The notes beneath the pieces are model-generated. The model was not told where the DNA came from. It saw only the letters and a program-made list of their open reading frames with translations, and did no database searches. The position numbers and the translations under genes were made by a program. From assembly GCA_016703665.1 (NCBI GenBank), contig JADJBS010000004.1, positions 99,269-163,268 of the forward strand: DNA of 64,000 nt. Reading direction: 5' to 3'. Source of the DNA: Candidatus Defluviibacillus avedoerensis (lineage in GTDB: Bacteria > Pseudomonadota > Gammaproteobacteria > Burkholderiales > Burkholderiaceae_C). Below are positions 17,045 through 26,259 of the stretch, in pieces; the stretch's first letter is position 1; every line of letters begins with the position of its first letter.

Positions 17045-17862
17045 AGATCAACGTCAACGGCCACAGCACGTATTGCTACACCGGCGGCAAAGCACTTGAC
17101 CCTGATCAACCCACGGTCGTGTTCATCCACGGCGTACTCAATGACCACAGCGTGTGGATTTTGCAAACGCGCTACTTCGCCAACCACGGCTGGAATGTGC
17201 TGGCCGTGGATCTGCCCGGGCACTGCAAGAGCGACGGTGAAGCCCCATCCACCGTCGAAGAAGCCGCGGGTTTTATCGTCGACCTGCTGGATGCCGCAGG
17301 TATTCAATGTGCAGCTCTGGTTGGGCACAGCTGGGGTTCTCTGATCGCGCTAGAAGCGGCCTCCCACCTGGGCGAGCGCGCCACGCATCTGGCGCTGGTG
17401 GGTACGGCGTACCCGATGAAGGTCTCTGCCGCACTCTTAGAGGCCTCGCAGAACAGCCCCATGGCCGCACTCAAGATGATCAACGTCTTCTCCCGCGCCA
17501 CGCTGGCGGCGCCTCCGTCGGCACTCGGCCCAGGCACCTGGGTGTATGGCAACAGCATGGCGCTGGGCCGCCGGGTACTGGCAAGCAATCCCAAGGTCAA
17601 TGTGTTCCACCGCGGCTTCAAGGCCTGCGACAGCTACGCAGGCGGAGAAGCCGCCATGGCGCAAGTGAAATGTCCGGTATTGTTCCTGCTTGGCAGTCAG
17701 GATCAGATGACCACCCCCAAAGCCGCACAACCGCTGGTCAAAGCGGCAAGCAGCGCCCATGTTCGCCATGCGACGGTCGCGGTGCCTGTCGGACACCACC
17801 AAATGACGGAAGCGCCCGAGGAAACGCTACTCGCTCTAGGGAATTTCCTGCATTCCAATTGA
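17041..17862 (+). CDS. Alpha/beta-fold hydrolase
   Basis: The 273-residue protein has the alpha/beta-hydrolase pattern: oxyanion segment VVFIHGVLNDHSVW, LPGHCKSDG, nucleophile elbow GHSWG (Ser97), acid in FLLGSQDQMTTP, and catalytic His in VPVGHHQMTEAP. The substrate is unknown; the family includes esterases, haloperoxidase-like proteins and acyltransferases. Translational coupling to metY suggests co-expression. It is not a recognisable MetX homoserine acetyltransferase, which is longer. Confidence 0.85.
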   Translation: MKINVNGHSTYCYTGGKALDPDQPTVVFIHGVLNDHSVWILQTRYFANHGWNVLAVDLPGHCKSDGEAPSTVEEAAGFIVDLLDAAGIQCAALVGHSWGSLIALEAASHLGERATHLALVGTAYPMKVSAALLEASQNSPMAALKMINVFSRATLAAPPSALGPGTWVYGNSMALGRRVLASNPKVNVFHRGFKACDSYAGGEAAMAQVKCPVLFLLGSQDQMTTPKAAQPLVKAASSAHVRHATVAVPVGHHQMTEAPEETLLALGNFLHSN

Positions 17863-17879
17863 TGCGCGTTGCACGCGAC

Positions 17880-20625
17880 TCAAACCGTGTGCTTTTTGAA
17901 CGCAAGTACGGCCTGATCCCTCAGCGCCCCTAACTGCTTCAGCACCCTGTCCGTCAACACCACGCCCCCGGGGCGTGTGTGGTCGGCATAGATAAGCCCC
18001 ATGGCCTGGTTCTTCTGAAACAAGGGCAATAGGAGGTAGCAACCGGTTTGAAACGACTGACGATGCCACTCGGGGCGCTTTCCATCGCGGGTGCTGTCTG
18101 CAATCCAGGTGTCTTGCTGGTTGAACACAATGGCGGCAAAGGGGTCGTTAGCGTCCTCCAGCGAAAGCTGGAAAGCCGAAGCGTCGGGCTGAATCATTGG
18201 GCCAACCGCCATCCGCCCAGTCATCTGAGCGCTCTTGGTCTGGCGAAGTACCAACATCACTCGCTCAAAGCCTGTGGCCTCTTGCAAAGTCTGCAGCAAT
18301 TGCCTCAAGACCCCATTCAAATCGAACTTGCTATCACCCAGTTTGGACGCTGCACGCTCGATGCCTTGATTCAACAGCGTCATACTGTGCTGCACCCCCG
18401 CAGCGCCATGGCCCGGCACAGGGGGCACGACGGGCGAGGCCTGGGTGTCTGCTGCCTGGCTTGGATGCCCCAATCGATCCAGCTTGGGTTTGGCCACCAT
18501 GCCAATGCGCTGAGCCAGCAGACTGCGCGGCAGATCTTGGCGCATGACCTGGCTTTGTGCCTGGAGCAGGTGTTTCACTTTCATGGTTGCCACATGAACG
18601 GCATGCTGAACCCCTCCAGCGCTCAAGCCCAGCGCGGCTGTATAGCGCTGTATGACCTGCTGCGTGCCCGCGGCTTCTCTCGGCGGATGGGTTTGCAACC
18701 AAGCATGGACCAATTCGCGCGCAAAATTGCCCAGCGCCCGCAGATATTCCGCCCGGGTGCGTGTGATAGCCACCGTGCCCGTGGGCTCACCCTCATCCGA
18801 TTGGCCCAGTGCATACATGCTTTGCACCAAAATGTCTGGCAGGCCCCATTGACGTGCGGCGCCTGTGGCAAGGCGTTCCATGCCAATACCCAGAACATGG
18901 CGTGCAGCGCGTTCTCGGTGCCCACTGAGTACCGGCAACTGCTCAGACAAACCCAGCGGCGCCTGCCCACCCAGTGGCGCATAGTGATCAATCAACTGCC
19001 CTTCTCTGGCAAAGCAATGCGTGATCAGCATGGCACCCAGCCACTGCAAGCTGCCACACAAAAGCCTCCTCGCCATCGCGCTCGTCCAAACCCGACAGCT
19101 CCCTCGCCACGGTACCGCACCAAATCGCAATCAGGCTGTCGTCCAGCAGGCGAGCACGCTGCTCGGCTTCGTGTCCCTTCGCCATGGATGCCATTGCGGT
19201 GGCCGTACTGCGCACGGCCGCATAGCCCAACAACTGGATGGCAGTAGACACAACACTGACACTGCCCTGCCCCAAGCCACGGTACAAGCTTGAATTCACC
19301 ATGCGCAGTAATTTCAAACTAAGGCTGGTATCGCTCAACACCGCGTCGGACAAGACCGCTACTTTCTGCCGGTCAGACGATGCCAGCGGCAAGACCTGCC
19401 CAACAGTGGACGCGAGCATTGGGTAGTCACGCTGGGTTTGTACGCGTCGCAGCAGCAATCGCAGTTTGTCCAGTGCGCGTTTTTCTTGCAGGACGGCAGC
19501 ACGCAAGGGCGTCGTGATCTCGGCTGGTGTTGGGGTAGAGGGGATCTGCGCTATTTCAGCTTGAGCGGCCGACGCCGGTGCTTGTGGTGGTGCATCCCCC
19601 ACCGCACAGGGCGTTGCCCCCTCCAGTGCCGTCTTTTGCAATGCCGCCACAGCGGCATTCAACGCCTGCTTGGCCTCTGTATCTGACTTGCGCGGTAGTT
19701 GAGGCGTCTGCGGCATGGGTATTCCCATTTGCCAGTCATGCAAGGCATCCACCAAGGCGTCCATCGTGGCATACCCTTGCCTGCAATCGCGCGCCGCAGC
19801 CTGGTTCACGATCGAACGCAACTGCTCATCCACCGGGTAAGCCAAGGCATCTGGCAAGCGAACATCCTGATGCATCAAGAACAGTACCGCTTTGTAGCCC
19901 ATCTCCTCTGGCGCCGCGCGCTGACCCGTCAGCATTTCATACAAGATCAGGCCTGCAGAAAAAACGTCCATTTGCGGGCTGGTGCGACCATCCTGTGCAT
20001 ATTCGGGCGCCATGTAAGCAGGGGTACCCATGAGTGCCGCGCCGCCCAACGCATCCGGCTCACCAGCCGAATCCGCGGTGTGGGCCTGCTGAGATTGCTC
20101 GGCACCATGCACAGCGATTCCAAAGTCCATGACCCGGGAATTGCCACGTCGATCCATCAAAATGTTCGATGGCTTGAGGTCGCGGTGAATCACATCACGG
20201 GAATGTGCGTAGGCAACTGCCTCCAGTGCCGGCAGCAACATGCGCACAGCAAGCGCAGGCGCCAGCGCACCTTGCTCCTTCAAAACATCTGCCAACGTGG
20301 GCCCGGCCACATATTCAAACACCAGGTAAGCACCTGTTCGGCCACCGCTGGTGGCGTTATGCTGGGCAGGTGAAGCTTCACCCACTTCAAACACAGGAAC
20401 GATACCGGGGTGGCTCAAGCGGCCCACGGCGCGGGCCTCGTTCAACAGGGCATCCGCTGTGCTGGCAGATCCGCGCAATGCCTTGATGGCTACCTCACGC
20501 TGCAACTGAGGGTCCAGCGCCAGGTAGACCACGCTTTGAGAGCCTTCGCCAAGCTGGCGCAGAATCTTGAAGCGGCCTAAAAAATCAGGCTGACTGGCGG
20601 GGGCGTGGTTGGCAGGTGGGGTCAC
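17880..20625 (-). pseudogene. Serine/threonine kinase-HDOD-GAF fusion protein, interrupted by a frameshift
   Basis: The N-terminal part is a Hanks-type kinase: Gly loop GEGSQS at 26-31, Lys48 in VAIKAL, HRDLKPSN at 147-154, DFG at 167-169, and GTPAYMAPE. After a Pro/Ala-rich linker (about 310-385) comes an HDOD domain (LSDTSLSLKLLRMVNSSLY, TAIQLLGY), then a GAF-like domain near the C-terminus (ATGFERVMLVLR ... YLLLPLFQKNQAMGLIYAD). Two frames join at the AAAA run 19060-19063 (+1 or -2), where GEEAF must pass into CGSLQWLGAML. Rejoined length is about 914 residues. Such fusions link phosphorylation to HDOD signalling outputs; the target is unknown. Confidence 0.82.
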
Positions 20626-20633
20626 TTATATTT

Positions 20634-21887
20634 CTATAGCACGTCAGATAAGCGCATGGCGCGAAGACGTGCATTTTCCCAAAGATTCGTCAGCGCTGCA
20701 TCGTCTGGCAGGAGCAGCCGCTGAACCAATGGGGCCAAGGGTGTTTGGCTCGGGTCGGTGATGAGGATTGCGCGTGGAACGGGTTGCTCTTCGGTCACCT
20801 CGATCAAGCCCACCCAGTCCAACTGGCGCAATTGCTCAAGCACGGGCGCGAGCTGTATGGCATCTACCCGCAGTCGCGGCGCAAGGTCTTCCACCGCGAT
20901 ACCGGCTGGGTCCCCTGCTCGCCGCAAAGCTGACTTGGCCTGCAAGGTTTGCATCAGTTCGATCGCCAGCTGAAATTGCCAGCCCGGTGTGTCCCCACGA
21001 CGGGCCACGCCGCTCAGCAGACTGGGCAGATAGGCGGCCAACACGGCTCCCAGCAACACAATCACCCACACCACATAAATCCACAGCAGCAAAATTGGCA
21101 CAGTGGCAAACGCGCCGTAAACCACTGAATAGGTCGGCACGGCAGACAGGTAGGTTGCCAGCAGGCGCTTGGCAATCTCGATTCCCAGTCCAACAAAAAC
21201 CCCACCAGACAAGGCGTGGACCCACCGCACAGGTGCGTTCGGCACGTAATGAAACAGGGCCGCACTGCCAGCACTGAGCGCGGCAAACTCAAGAAACCCC
21301 AAAAAGAAGCGCAACTGACCGCTCACGCCACGGCCCACTCCCCCCACCAGTCCACCGGATGCCGTCATCAAGTACGACGTAGCGGTCAAGCTTGCCCCCA
21401 GGAGCAGCGGCCCCAGCGTCAGCACAGCCCAGTAAATCAGCACACGCTGGGCAATGGGTCGCAGTCGTTTGACGCGCCAGATGGCATTGAGCGTGTAGTC
21501 AATGGTGAGGATCAACAACAGGGCAGACACCACTACGCCGAACAAACCAACTGCGCCCAGCTTGTTCGCCTGGCCTGCAAACTGGGTGAGGTAGCCCAGC
21601 ACTTGGCGCGCGATGTTGTCAGGTACCAGGCTTTCCACTAACCATTTTTGCAGCACTGTCTGTAGTTTCCCAAAGATCGGAAACGCCGTGAACACGGCCA
21701 GCGCAACCGTGATAAGGGGTACCAGCGCCAATGTGGTGGTGAAGGTTAAGCTGCTGGCGGTCAGGCCCAGATGGTCTTCGCGAAAACGCTGACGCATCGC
21801 CCAGGCAGTATTGCGCCAGGGAAAGTGGCGCAAAGTCTGGACGAATTGCTGCGCAAACAGCTTGGACTGGGTGGCGAACTTCATCAC
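20634..21887 (-). CDS. YihY/virulence factor BrkB family membrane protein
   Basis: The 416-residue product has six hydrophobic segments in the first 290 residues and the UPF0761 (YihY) signatures LTASSLTFTTTLALVPLITV and YSVVYGAFATVPILLLWIYVVWVIVLLG. A soluble C-terminal domain (about 300-416) carries a winged-helix-like stretch. Despite names such as RNase BN, the family is not a nuclease; its role is unproven. GTG at 21887 or ATG at 21884 may start it. It is divergent from DUF2069 with under 25 bases between starts, so their promoters must overlap each other's coding or leader regions. Confidence 0.88.
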   Translation of the reverse strand: MMKFATQSKLFAQQFVQTLRHFPWRNTAWAMRQRFREDHLGLTASSLTFTTTLALVPLITVALAVFTAFPIFGKLQTVLQKWLVESLVPDNIARQVLGYLTQFAGQANKLGAVGLFGVVVSALLLILTIDYTLNAIWRVKRLRPIAQRVLIYWAVLTLGPLLLGASLTATSYLMTASGGLVGGVGRGVSGQLRFFLGFLEFAALSAGSAALFHYVPNAPVRWVHALSGGVFVGLGIEIAKRLLATYLSAVPTYSVVYGAFATVPILLLWIYVVWVIVLLGAVLAAYLPSLLSGVARRGDTPGWQFQLAIELMQTLQAKSALRRAGDPAGIAVEDLAPRLRVDAIQLAPVLEQLRQLDWVGLIEVTEEQPVPRAILITDPSQTPLAPLVQRLLLPDDAALTNLWENARLRAMRLSDVL

Positions 21888-21905
21888 CGCTATGATGCCA
21901 CCGCC

Positions 21906-22334
21906 ATGACTACAAGCTCCTCCACCACGACTTTGCCGACTTCAGCACCCGCATCCACGCCAGCATCGGTGCCCGTTAACCTGACCAGATGGATGGCCGC
22001 TGGGAGCCTGCTGGCATTGATTGCCCTGTGCATGGTCTGGGAGCTATGGCTCGCGCCCTTGCACCCCGGCGGTACTTGGCTGGCGCTTAAAGCCCTGCCG
22101 CTGTGCATTCCCCTGGCAGGCATCCTCAAGAACCGTATGTACACCTACCGCTGGGTCAGCTTGGTGGTATGGCTGTATTTCACTGAAGGCGTGGTGCGTG
22201 CCTGGGGTGACAAACCACCGGGCAATTACCTGGCCATGGGTGAAATTGCCCTTTGCCTGATCCTGTTCACTGCTTGCGCACTGCATGTGCGCCTGCGCTT
22301 AAAAGCAACTCGCGTGACACAATCACCAACATGA
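21906..22334 (+). CDS. DUF2069 family membrane protein
   Basis: From ATG 21906 the protein is 142 residues with about four transmembrane segments. The Thr/Ser/Pro-rich N-terminus is followed by LTRWMAAGSLLALIALCMVWELWLAP and the conserved block LPLCIPLAGILKNRMYTYRWVSLVVWLYFTEGVVRA, typical of DUF2069. Function is unknown. Its stop overlaps the thyA start (ATGA), so it heads a DUF2069-thyA-folA-DUF4337 run. Confidence 0.85.
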   Translation: MTTSSSTTTLPTSAPASTPASVPVNLTRWMAAGSLLALIALCMVWELWLAPLHPGGTWLALKALPLCIPLAGILKNRMYTYRWVSLVVWLYFTEGVVRAWGDKPPGNYLAMGEIALCLILFTACALHVRLRLKATRVTQSPT

Positions 22335-23158
22335 TTGCGACCTCCAACCAATACGAGACCTTCATGCGCCACGTCTATGAGACGGGCACACCCAAGACCG
22401 ACCGCACGGGTATCGGCACCAAGAGCGTGTTTGGTTACCAGATGCGCTTTGACCTGAATGAAGGCTTTCCGCTGGTCACCACCAAAAAGGTGCATCTCAA
22501 GTCCATCATCCAGGAGTTGCTGTGGTTTCTGACGGGTTCGGGCAACAACAACTGGCTCAAGGAGCGTGGTGTCAGTATTTGGGACGAATGGGCCAAACCG
22601 GACGGTGACCTTGGCCCGGTTTACGGTGTGCAGTGGAGAAGCTGGCCCACACCCGATGGTGGACACATCGACCAGATTGCGCAGGTCATCCATACGCTCA
22701 AGACCAACCCTGATTCGCGCCGCATCATTGTGAGTGCCTGGAATGTGGCCGATCTGGACAAGATGGCACTGATGCCCTGCCATGCGTTTTTTCAGTTTTA
22801 TGTGGCGCCGTCGCAGGTAGCTGGGGAGCCAGCAAAGCTCTCTTGCCAGTTGTACCAGCGCAGTGCCGACATCTTTTTGGGCGTGCCTTTCAACATTGCC
22901 AGCTACGCTCTGCTGACGCATATGGTGGCCCAGCAATGCGATTTAGCCGTAGGCGACTTCATCTGGACGGGTGGCGACTGCCATATCTACAGCAACCACC
23001 ATGAACAGGTGCAACTGCAACTGAGCCGATCGCCCTACCCCTACCCGCAGCTGAACATCAAACGCCGCCCTGCTTCCATCTTGGACTACCAATTTGAAGA
23101 TTTCGAAGTGCAGGACTACCAATGCCACGCCGCGATCAAGGCGCCCGTCGCCATCTAA
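22331..23158 (+). CDS. thyA: Thymidylate synthase
   Basis: ThyA methylates dUMP to dTMP using methylene-tetrahydrofolate, producing dihydrofolate. From ATG 22331 the protein is 275 residues. It has the RTGIGT phosphate loop, the nucleophile Cys150 in MPCHAFFQFY, the QRSADIFLGVPFNIASYALLTHM block and the C-terminal IKAPVAI. It overlaps DUF2069 by four bases and is followed two bases later by folA, which recycles the dihydrofolate it produces. Confidence 0.97.
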   Translation: MIATSNQYETFMRHVYETGTPKTDRTGIGTKSVFGYQMRFDLNEGFPLVTTKKVHLKSIIQELLWFLTGSGNNNWLKERGVSIWDEWAKPDGDLGPVYGVQWRSWPTPDGGHIDQIAQVIHTLKTNPDSRRIIVSAWNVADLDKMALMPCHAFFQFYVAPSQVAGEPAKLSCQLYQRSADIFLGVPFNIASYALLTHMVAQQCDLAVGDFIWTGGDCHIYSNHHEQVQLQLSRSPYPYPQLNIKRRPASILDYQFEDFEVQDYQCHAAIKAPVAI

Positions 23159-23160
23159 CA

Positions 23161-23655
23161 ATGACGCTCAAACTCATCTTCGCGCGTGCGCGCAATGGCG
23201 TCATCGGTAAGGATGGGGGCATGCCCTGGCATTTGCCCGAGGACTTGGCGCACCTCAAACGCACGACCCTGGGATGCACCGTCATCATGGGGCGTAAGAC
23301 ATGGGATTCGCTGCCACCACGCTTTCGCCCCTTGCCGGGACGCACCAATATCGTGGTCACACGACAACTGACTTGGGCCGCAGAGGGCGCAGTGGTGGCG
23401 CATTCGCTGGCCGAAGCGCAGCGCGCAGCACCTGCGGGCGCCTCCGTATGGCTGATTGGCGGTGCCGAGCTTTATTTGCAAGGCATTGCCCATGCGACTG
23501 AGGCCGTGGTGACCGAAATTGAGGCTGACTTTGACGGCGACACTTTTGCGCCACAATTCGGCCCCGACTGGAAGGAAGTGACACGGGAGCGTCATATTTC
23601 TGCCGCAGGCTTGCCTTTCAGCTTCGTAACCTACCAGCGCATTTCAGGAGATTGA
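23161..23655 (+). CDS. folA: Dihydrofolate reductase
   Basis: FolA reduces dihydrofolate to tetrahydrofolate with NADPH. The 164-residue protein shows the signatures ARARNGVIGKDGGMPWHLPEDL, VIMGRKTWDSLP, LPGRTNIVVTR, and VWLIGGAELY. It starts two bases after the thyA stop and ends two bases before DUF4337, in one operon. This is a chromosomal, trimethoprim-sensitive-type enzyme by appearance. Confidence 0.97.
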   Translation: MTLKLIFARARNGVIGKDGGMPWHLPEDLAHLKRTTLGCTVIMGRKTWDSLPPRFRPLPGRTNIVVTRQLTWAAEGAVVAHSLAEAQRAAPAGASVWLIGGAELYLQGIAHATEAVVTEIEADFDGDTFAPQFGPDWKEVTRERHISAAGLPFSFVTYQRISGD

Positions 23656-23656
23656 C

Positions 23657-24259
23657 ATGTCCGGACACGGATTTCACGTACACGGCCCACACGACCATGA
23701 ACTAGAGCATGCAGCCCAGGGTGGGCACGGAGGTGGTCATGATGAAAGCGGCAAAGGCATGATCGGGCAGATCGCCGTCGTGACTGCCATCATTGCGACT
23801 GTCGGCGCGATCTTTTCGTACATGGGCGGAGCCACCCAGGCCAACGCTGGCTTATTCAAAAACAACGCCGCCATCAAGAAGACTGAAGCCTCCAATCAGT
23901 GGAATTACTTCCAGTCTAAAAGCACCAAACAATCCTTGGCGGAACTCGCGCGCGACATGACAGCGGCCGAAGCTGAAAAGGCCAAATACCAAGGCAAGAT
24001 TGATCGCTACGAAAAAGAGAAAAACGATATCAAGGGCGTCGCGGAGAAGCTCGAAAGTGAAGCCACAGAATGGGACAAGAAGAGCGACGAGCAAATGCAC
24101 CAGCACCATCGCTGGGCGCAAGCCACCACGGTGCTCCAAGTCTCCATCGCGCTGGCAGCCATCGCACTGCTGACAAAAAAGAAATGGCTGGAATGGGGCA
24201 TGTTCGGCTTGGCGGGCTTGGGCATTGTGATTGGCGCACTCGCATCACTCCACATTTAA
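23657..24259 (+). CDS. DUF4337 family protein with His-rich N-terminus
   Basis: The 200-residue protein has a His-rich N-terminus (eight His in the first 28 residues), a transmembrane helix at about 36-55, a long charged coiled-coil-like middle (about 75-145, rich in Glu, Lys and Ala) and two C-terminal hydrophobic segments. This matches DUF4337 as I know it. Function is unknown. The His cluster could bind metal ions. It is the last gene after folA and is followed by 175 bases without a visible gene. Confidence 0.8.
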   Translation: MSGHGFHVHGPHDHELEHAAQGGHGGGHDESGKGMIGQIAVVTAIIATVGAIFSYMGGATQANAGLFKNNAAIKKTEASNQWNYFQSKSTKQSLAELARDMTAAEAEKAKYQGKIDRYEKEKNDIKGVAEKLESEATEWDKKSDEQMHQHHRWAQATTVLQVSIALAAIALLTKKKWLEWGMFGLAGLGIVIGALASLHI

Positions 24260-24434
24260 TAGCAAACTATTGTTTACTGACTTGCCAAAATAGGGAATAT
24301 TTCTGAGGTTTCGCCTGTCTCAGGTGTGACGCAAAGAAGCTCCCTTTGCCGTGACCCAGTCACTATGATGGCCCCTGAACTGGGTCCATTATTTTTGGCC
24401 CCTGTGTCTACGCAATACCCGTTGGAGACAAGCA

Positions 24435-26240
24435 GTGAATCAAGCAAACCAAAACAAAGTTGTCCGCATTGGCGGCGCCTCTGGCTTCTGGGGCGACAGC
24501 AGCCTGGGTGCCCCGCAACTCGTGGGCAGCGGCCAGATCGACTACCTTGTGTTCGACTACCTGGCTGAGCTGACCATGTCCATCCTGGCCGGTGCCCGCC
24601 TCAAGAAGCCAGAACTGGGCTACGCCACAGACTTTGTCTCCGTCGCCATGAAGCAGGTGCTTAAAGACGTGGTTGATAAAGGCATCCGGGTGGTCAGCAA
24701 TGCGGGTGGCGTCAATCCTCAAGGCTGTGCAGCGGCGCTGCAGGCTTTGGCTACTGACATGGGCTTGAGTCTGAAAATAGCCGTTGTCACAGGCGATGAT
24801 GTCATGCCTCTGCTGCCCGCCCTGCGCGAACAGGACCCACCGGTGCGCGAGTTACAAAGCGGCAAACCATTGCCCGAAAAAGTGGTGTCGTCCAATGCTT
24901 ACCTGGGCGCCATGCCCGTCAAAGCTGCGCTCGATGCGGGGGCACAGGTTGTCATCACTGGGCGCTGCGTGGATTCAGCCGTCACTTTGGGTGTGCTGAT
25001 GCATGAATTTGGCTGGACGAGCGATCAATACGATTTGCTGGCAGCAGCCAGTCTGGCTGGCCACATTATCGAATGCGGCTGTCAGGCTACTGGCGGCCTG
25101 CACACAGACTGGGACCGCGTGCCAGACTGGCCGCACATTGGCTACCCCATCGTGGAGTGCCGCGCCAATGGCGATTTCGTGGTGACCAAGCCCACAGGGA
25201 CTGGTGGGCTGATCACCCCGGCTGTCGTCGGCGAGCAGATGCTGTACGAGATTGGCGACCCACGGGCGTACCTCCTGCCCGATGTGATATGCGACTTCAC
25301 CGGTGTCATGATCACGCAAAGCAGCGACAACCAGGTCACGGTAAAAGGTGCCAAGGGCTCCGCCCCCACGCCGTTCTACAAAGTCAGCACCACCTACATG
25401 GAGGGCTTCAAGATCTCCGCCCAACTCACCATCGTTGGGCTGGACGCCGCACGCAAGGCACAACGAACGGGCGACGCGATACTGACCCGCACAAGTGAAA
25501 TGCTGGACAAGCTCGGTTTGGGTGCATTCTCAGGCATCAACGTCGAAGTGCTGGGGGCAGAGTCCTGCTATGGGCCCAACGCACAGACCTGCTCGTCGCG
25601 CGAGGTGATTCTGCGTGTCACTGTCACCCACAAACGAAAAGAAGCGCTGGATTTGTTTGCGCGCGAGGTAGCGCCCGCTGGCACGTCCTGGTCACCCGGC
25701 ACGACGGGCTCTGGGGGTGGACGCTCATCGGCGTCCCCCTCGATTCGGCAGTTCGCATTTTTGATCGACAAAACCCAATTGGCGCCACAGGTGCAAATGG
25801 ATGGCTTGACCATGGATGTGACCGTCCCACCTGGTCAGGCATGGACGCCACCACCTGCACCCCCTGCTTCATCCGTGAGCGCTGCGGTCAATGAAACTGA
25901 CACGGTGGAGGTTCCGCTGGTTCGCCTGGCCTGGGCCCGCAGTGGCGACAAAGGTGATACATCCAACATCGGAATCATTTCGCGACATGCCGATTTGCTG
26001 CCCTGGCTCAAGTCGCATTTGACCGCTGATCGCGTTGCGGCCTGGCTCGCCCACCTCGTCAAAGGCCCAGTGACACGTTACGAAGTGCCGGGCATTGGCG
26101 CCTTCAACTTTGTGTGTGAACAGGCACTGGGCGGTGGAGGCATGGCGTCTTTGCGCAACGACCCGCTGGGCAAGGGCATGGGGCAGATTCTGCTGTCCAT
26201 GCCCGTGAAGGTGCCAGCAACGCTGCTCAACAAGATCTAG
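24435..26240 (+). CDS. atuA: AtuA-like acyclic terpene utilisation family protein (DUF1446)
   Basis: The 601-residue product matches the AtuA/DUF1446 family: N-terminal VVRIGGASGFWGDSSLGAPQLV, IDYLVFDYLAELTMSIL, VSNAGGVNPQGC, then ITGRCVDSAVTLG, and a C-terminal AtuA-like domain (about 490-590) with LAWARSGDKGDTSNIGII. In Pseudomonas AtuA lies in citronellol/geraniol degradation clusters, but its biochemical role is not established. Here no atuC/atuF/liu carboxylase genes are beside it, so the assignment is to family only. The start is GTG 24435 with GGAG upstream. Confidence 0.85.
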   Translation: MNQANQNKVVRIGGASGFWGDSSLGAPQLVGSGQIDYLVFDYLAELTMSILAGARLKKPELGYATDFVSVAMKQVLKDVVDKGIRVVSNAGGVNPQGCAAALQALATDMGLSLKIAVVTGDDVMPLLPALREQDPPVRELQSGKPLPEKVVSSNAYLGAMPVKAALDAGAQVVITGRCVDSAVTLGVLMHEFGWTSDQYDLLAAASLAGHIIECGCQATGGLHTDWDRVPDWPHIGYPIVECRANGDFVVTKPTGTGGLITPAVVGEQMLYEIGDPRAYLLPDVICDFTGVMITQSSDNQVTVKGAKGSAPTPFYKVSTTYMEGFKISAQLTIVGLDAARKAQRTGDAILTRTSEMLDKLGLGAFSGINVEVLGAESCYGPNAQTCSSREVILRVTVTHKRKEALDLFAREVAPAGTSWSPGTTGSGGGRSSASPSIRQFAFLIDKTQLAPQVQMDGLTMDVTVPPGQAWTPPPAPPASSVSAAVNETDTVEVPLVRLAWARSGDKGDTSNIGIISRHADLLPWLKSHLTADRVAAWLAHLVKGPVTRYEVPGIGAFNFVCEQALGGGGMASLRNDPLGKGMGQILLSMPVKVPATLLNKI

Positions 26241-26259
26241 CTTCTTCGAGTTAGCAGTC

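Noticed and set aside
16249..17328. A 359-codon minus-strand ORF over metY and the hydrolase
   Set aside because: Antisense to two genes with clear catalytic motifs; its product looks like a GC-rich shadow.
18048..19247. A 399-codon plus-strand ORF
   Set aside because: Antisense shadow of the kinase-HDOD-GAF gene; no family features.
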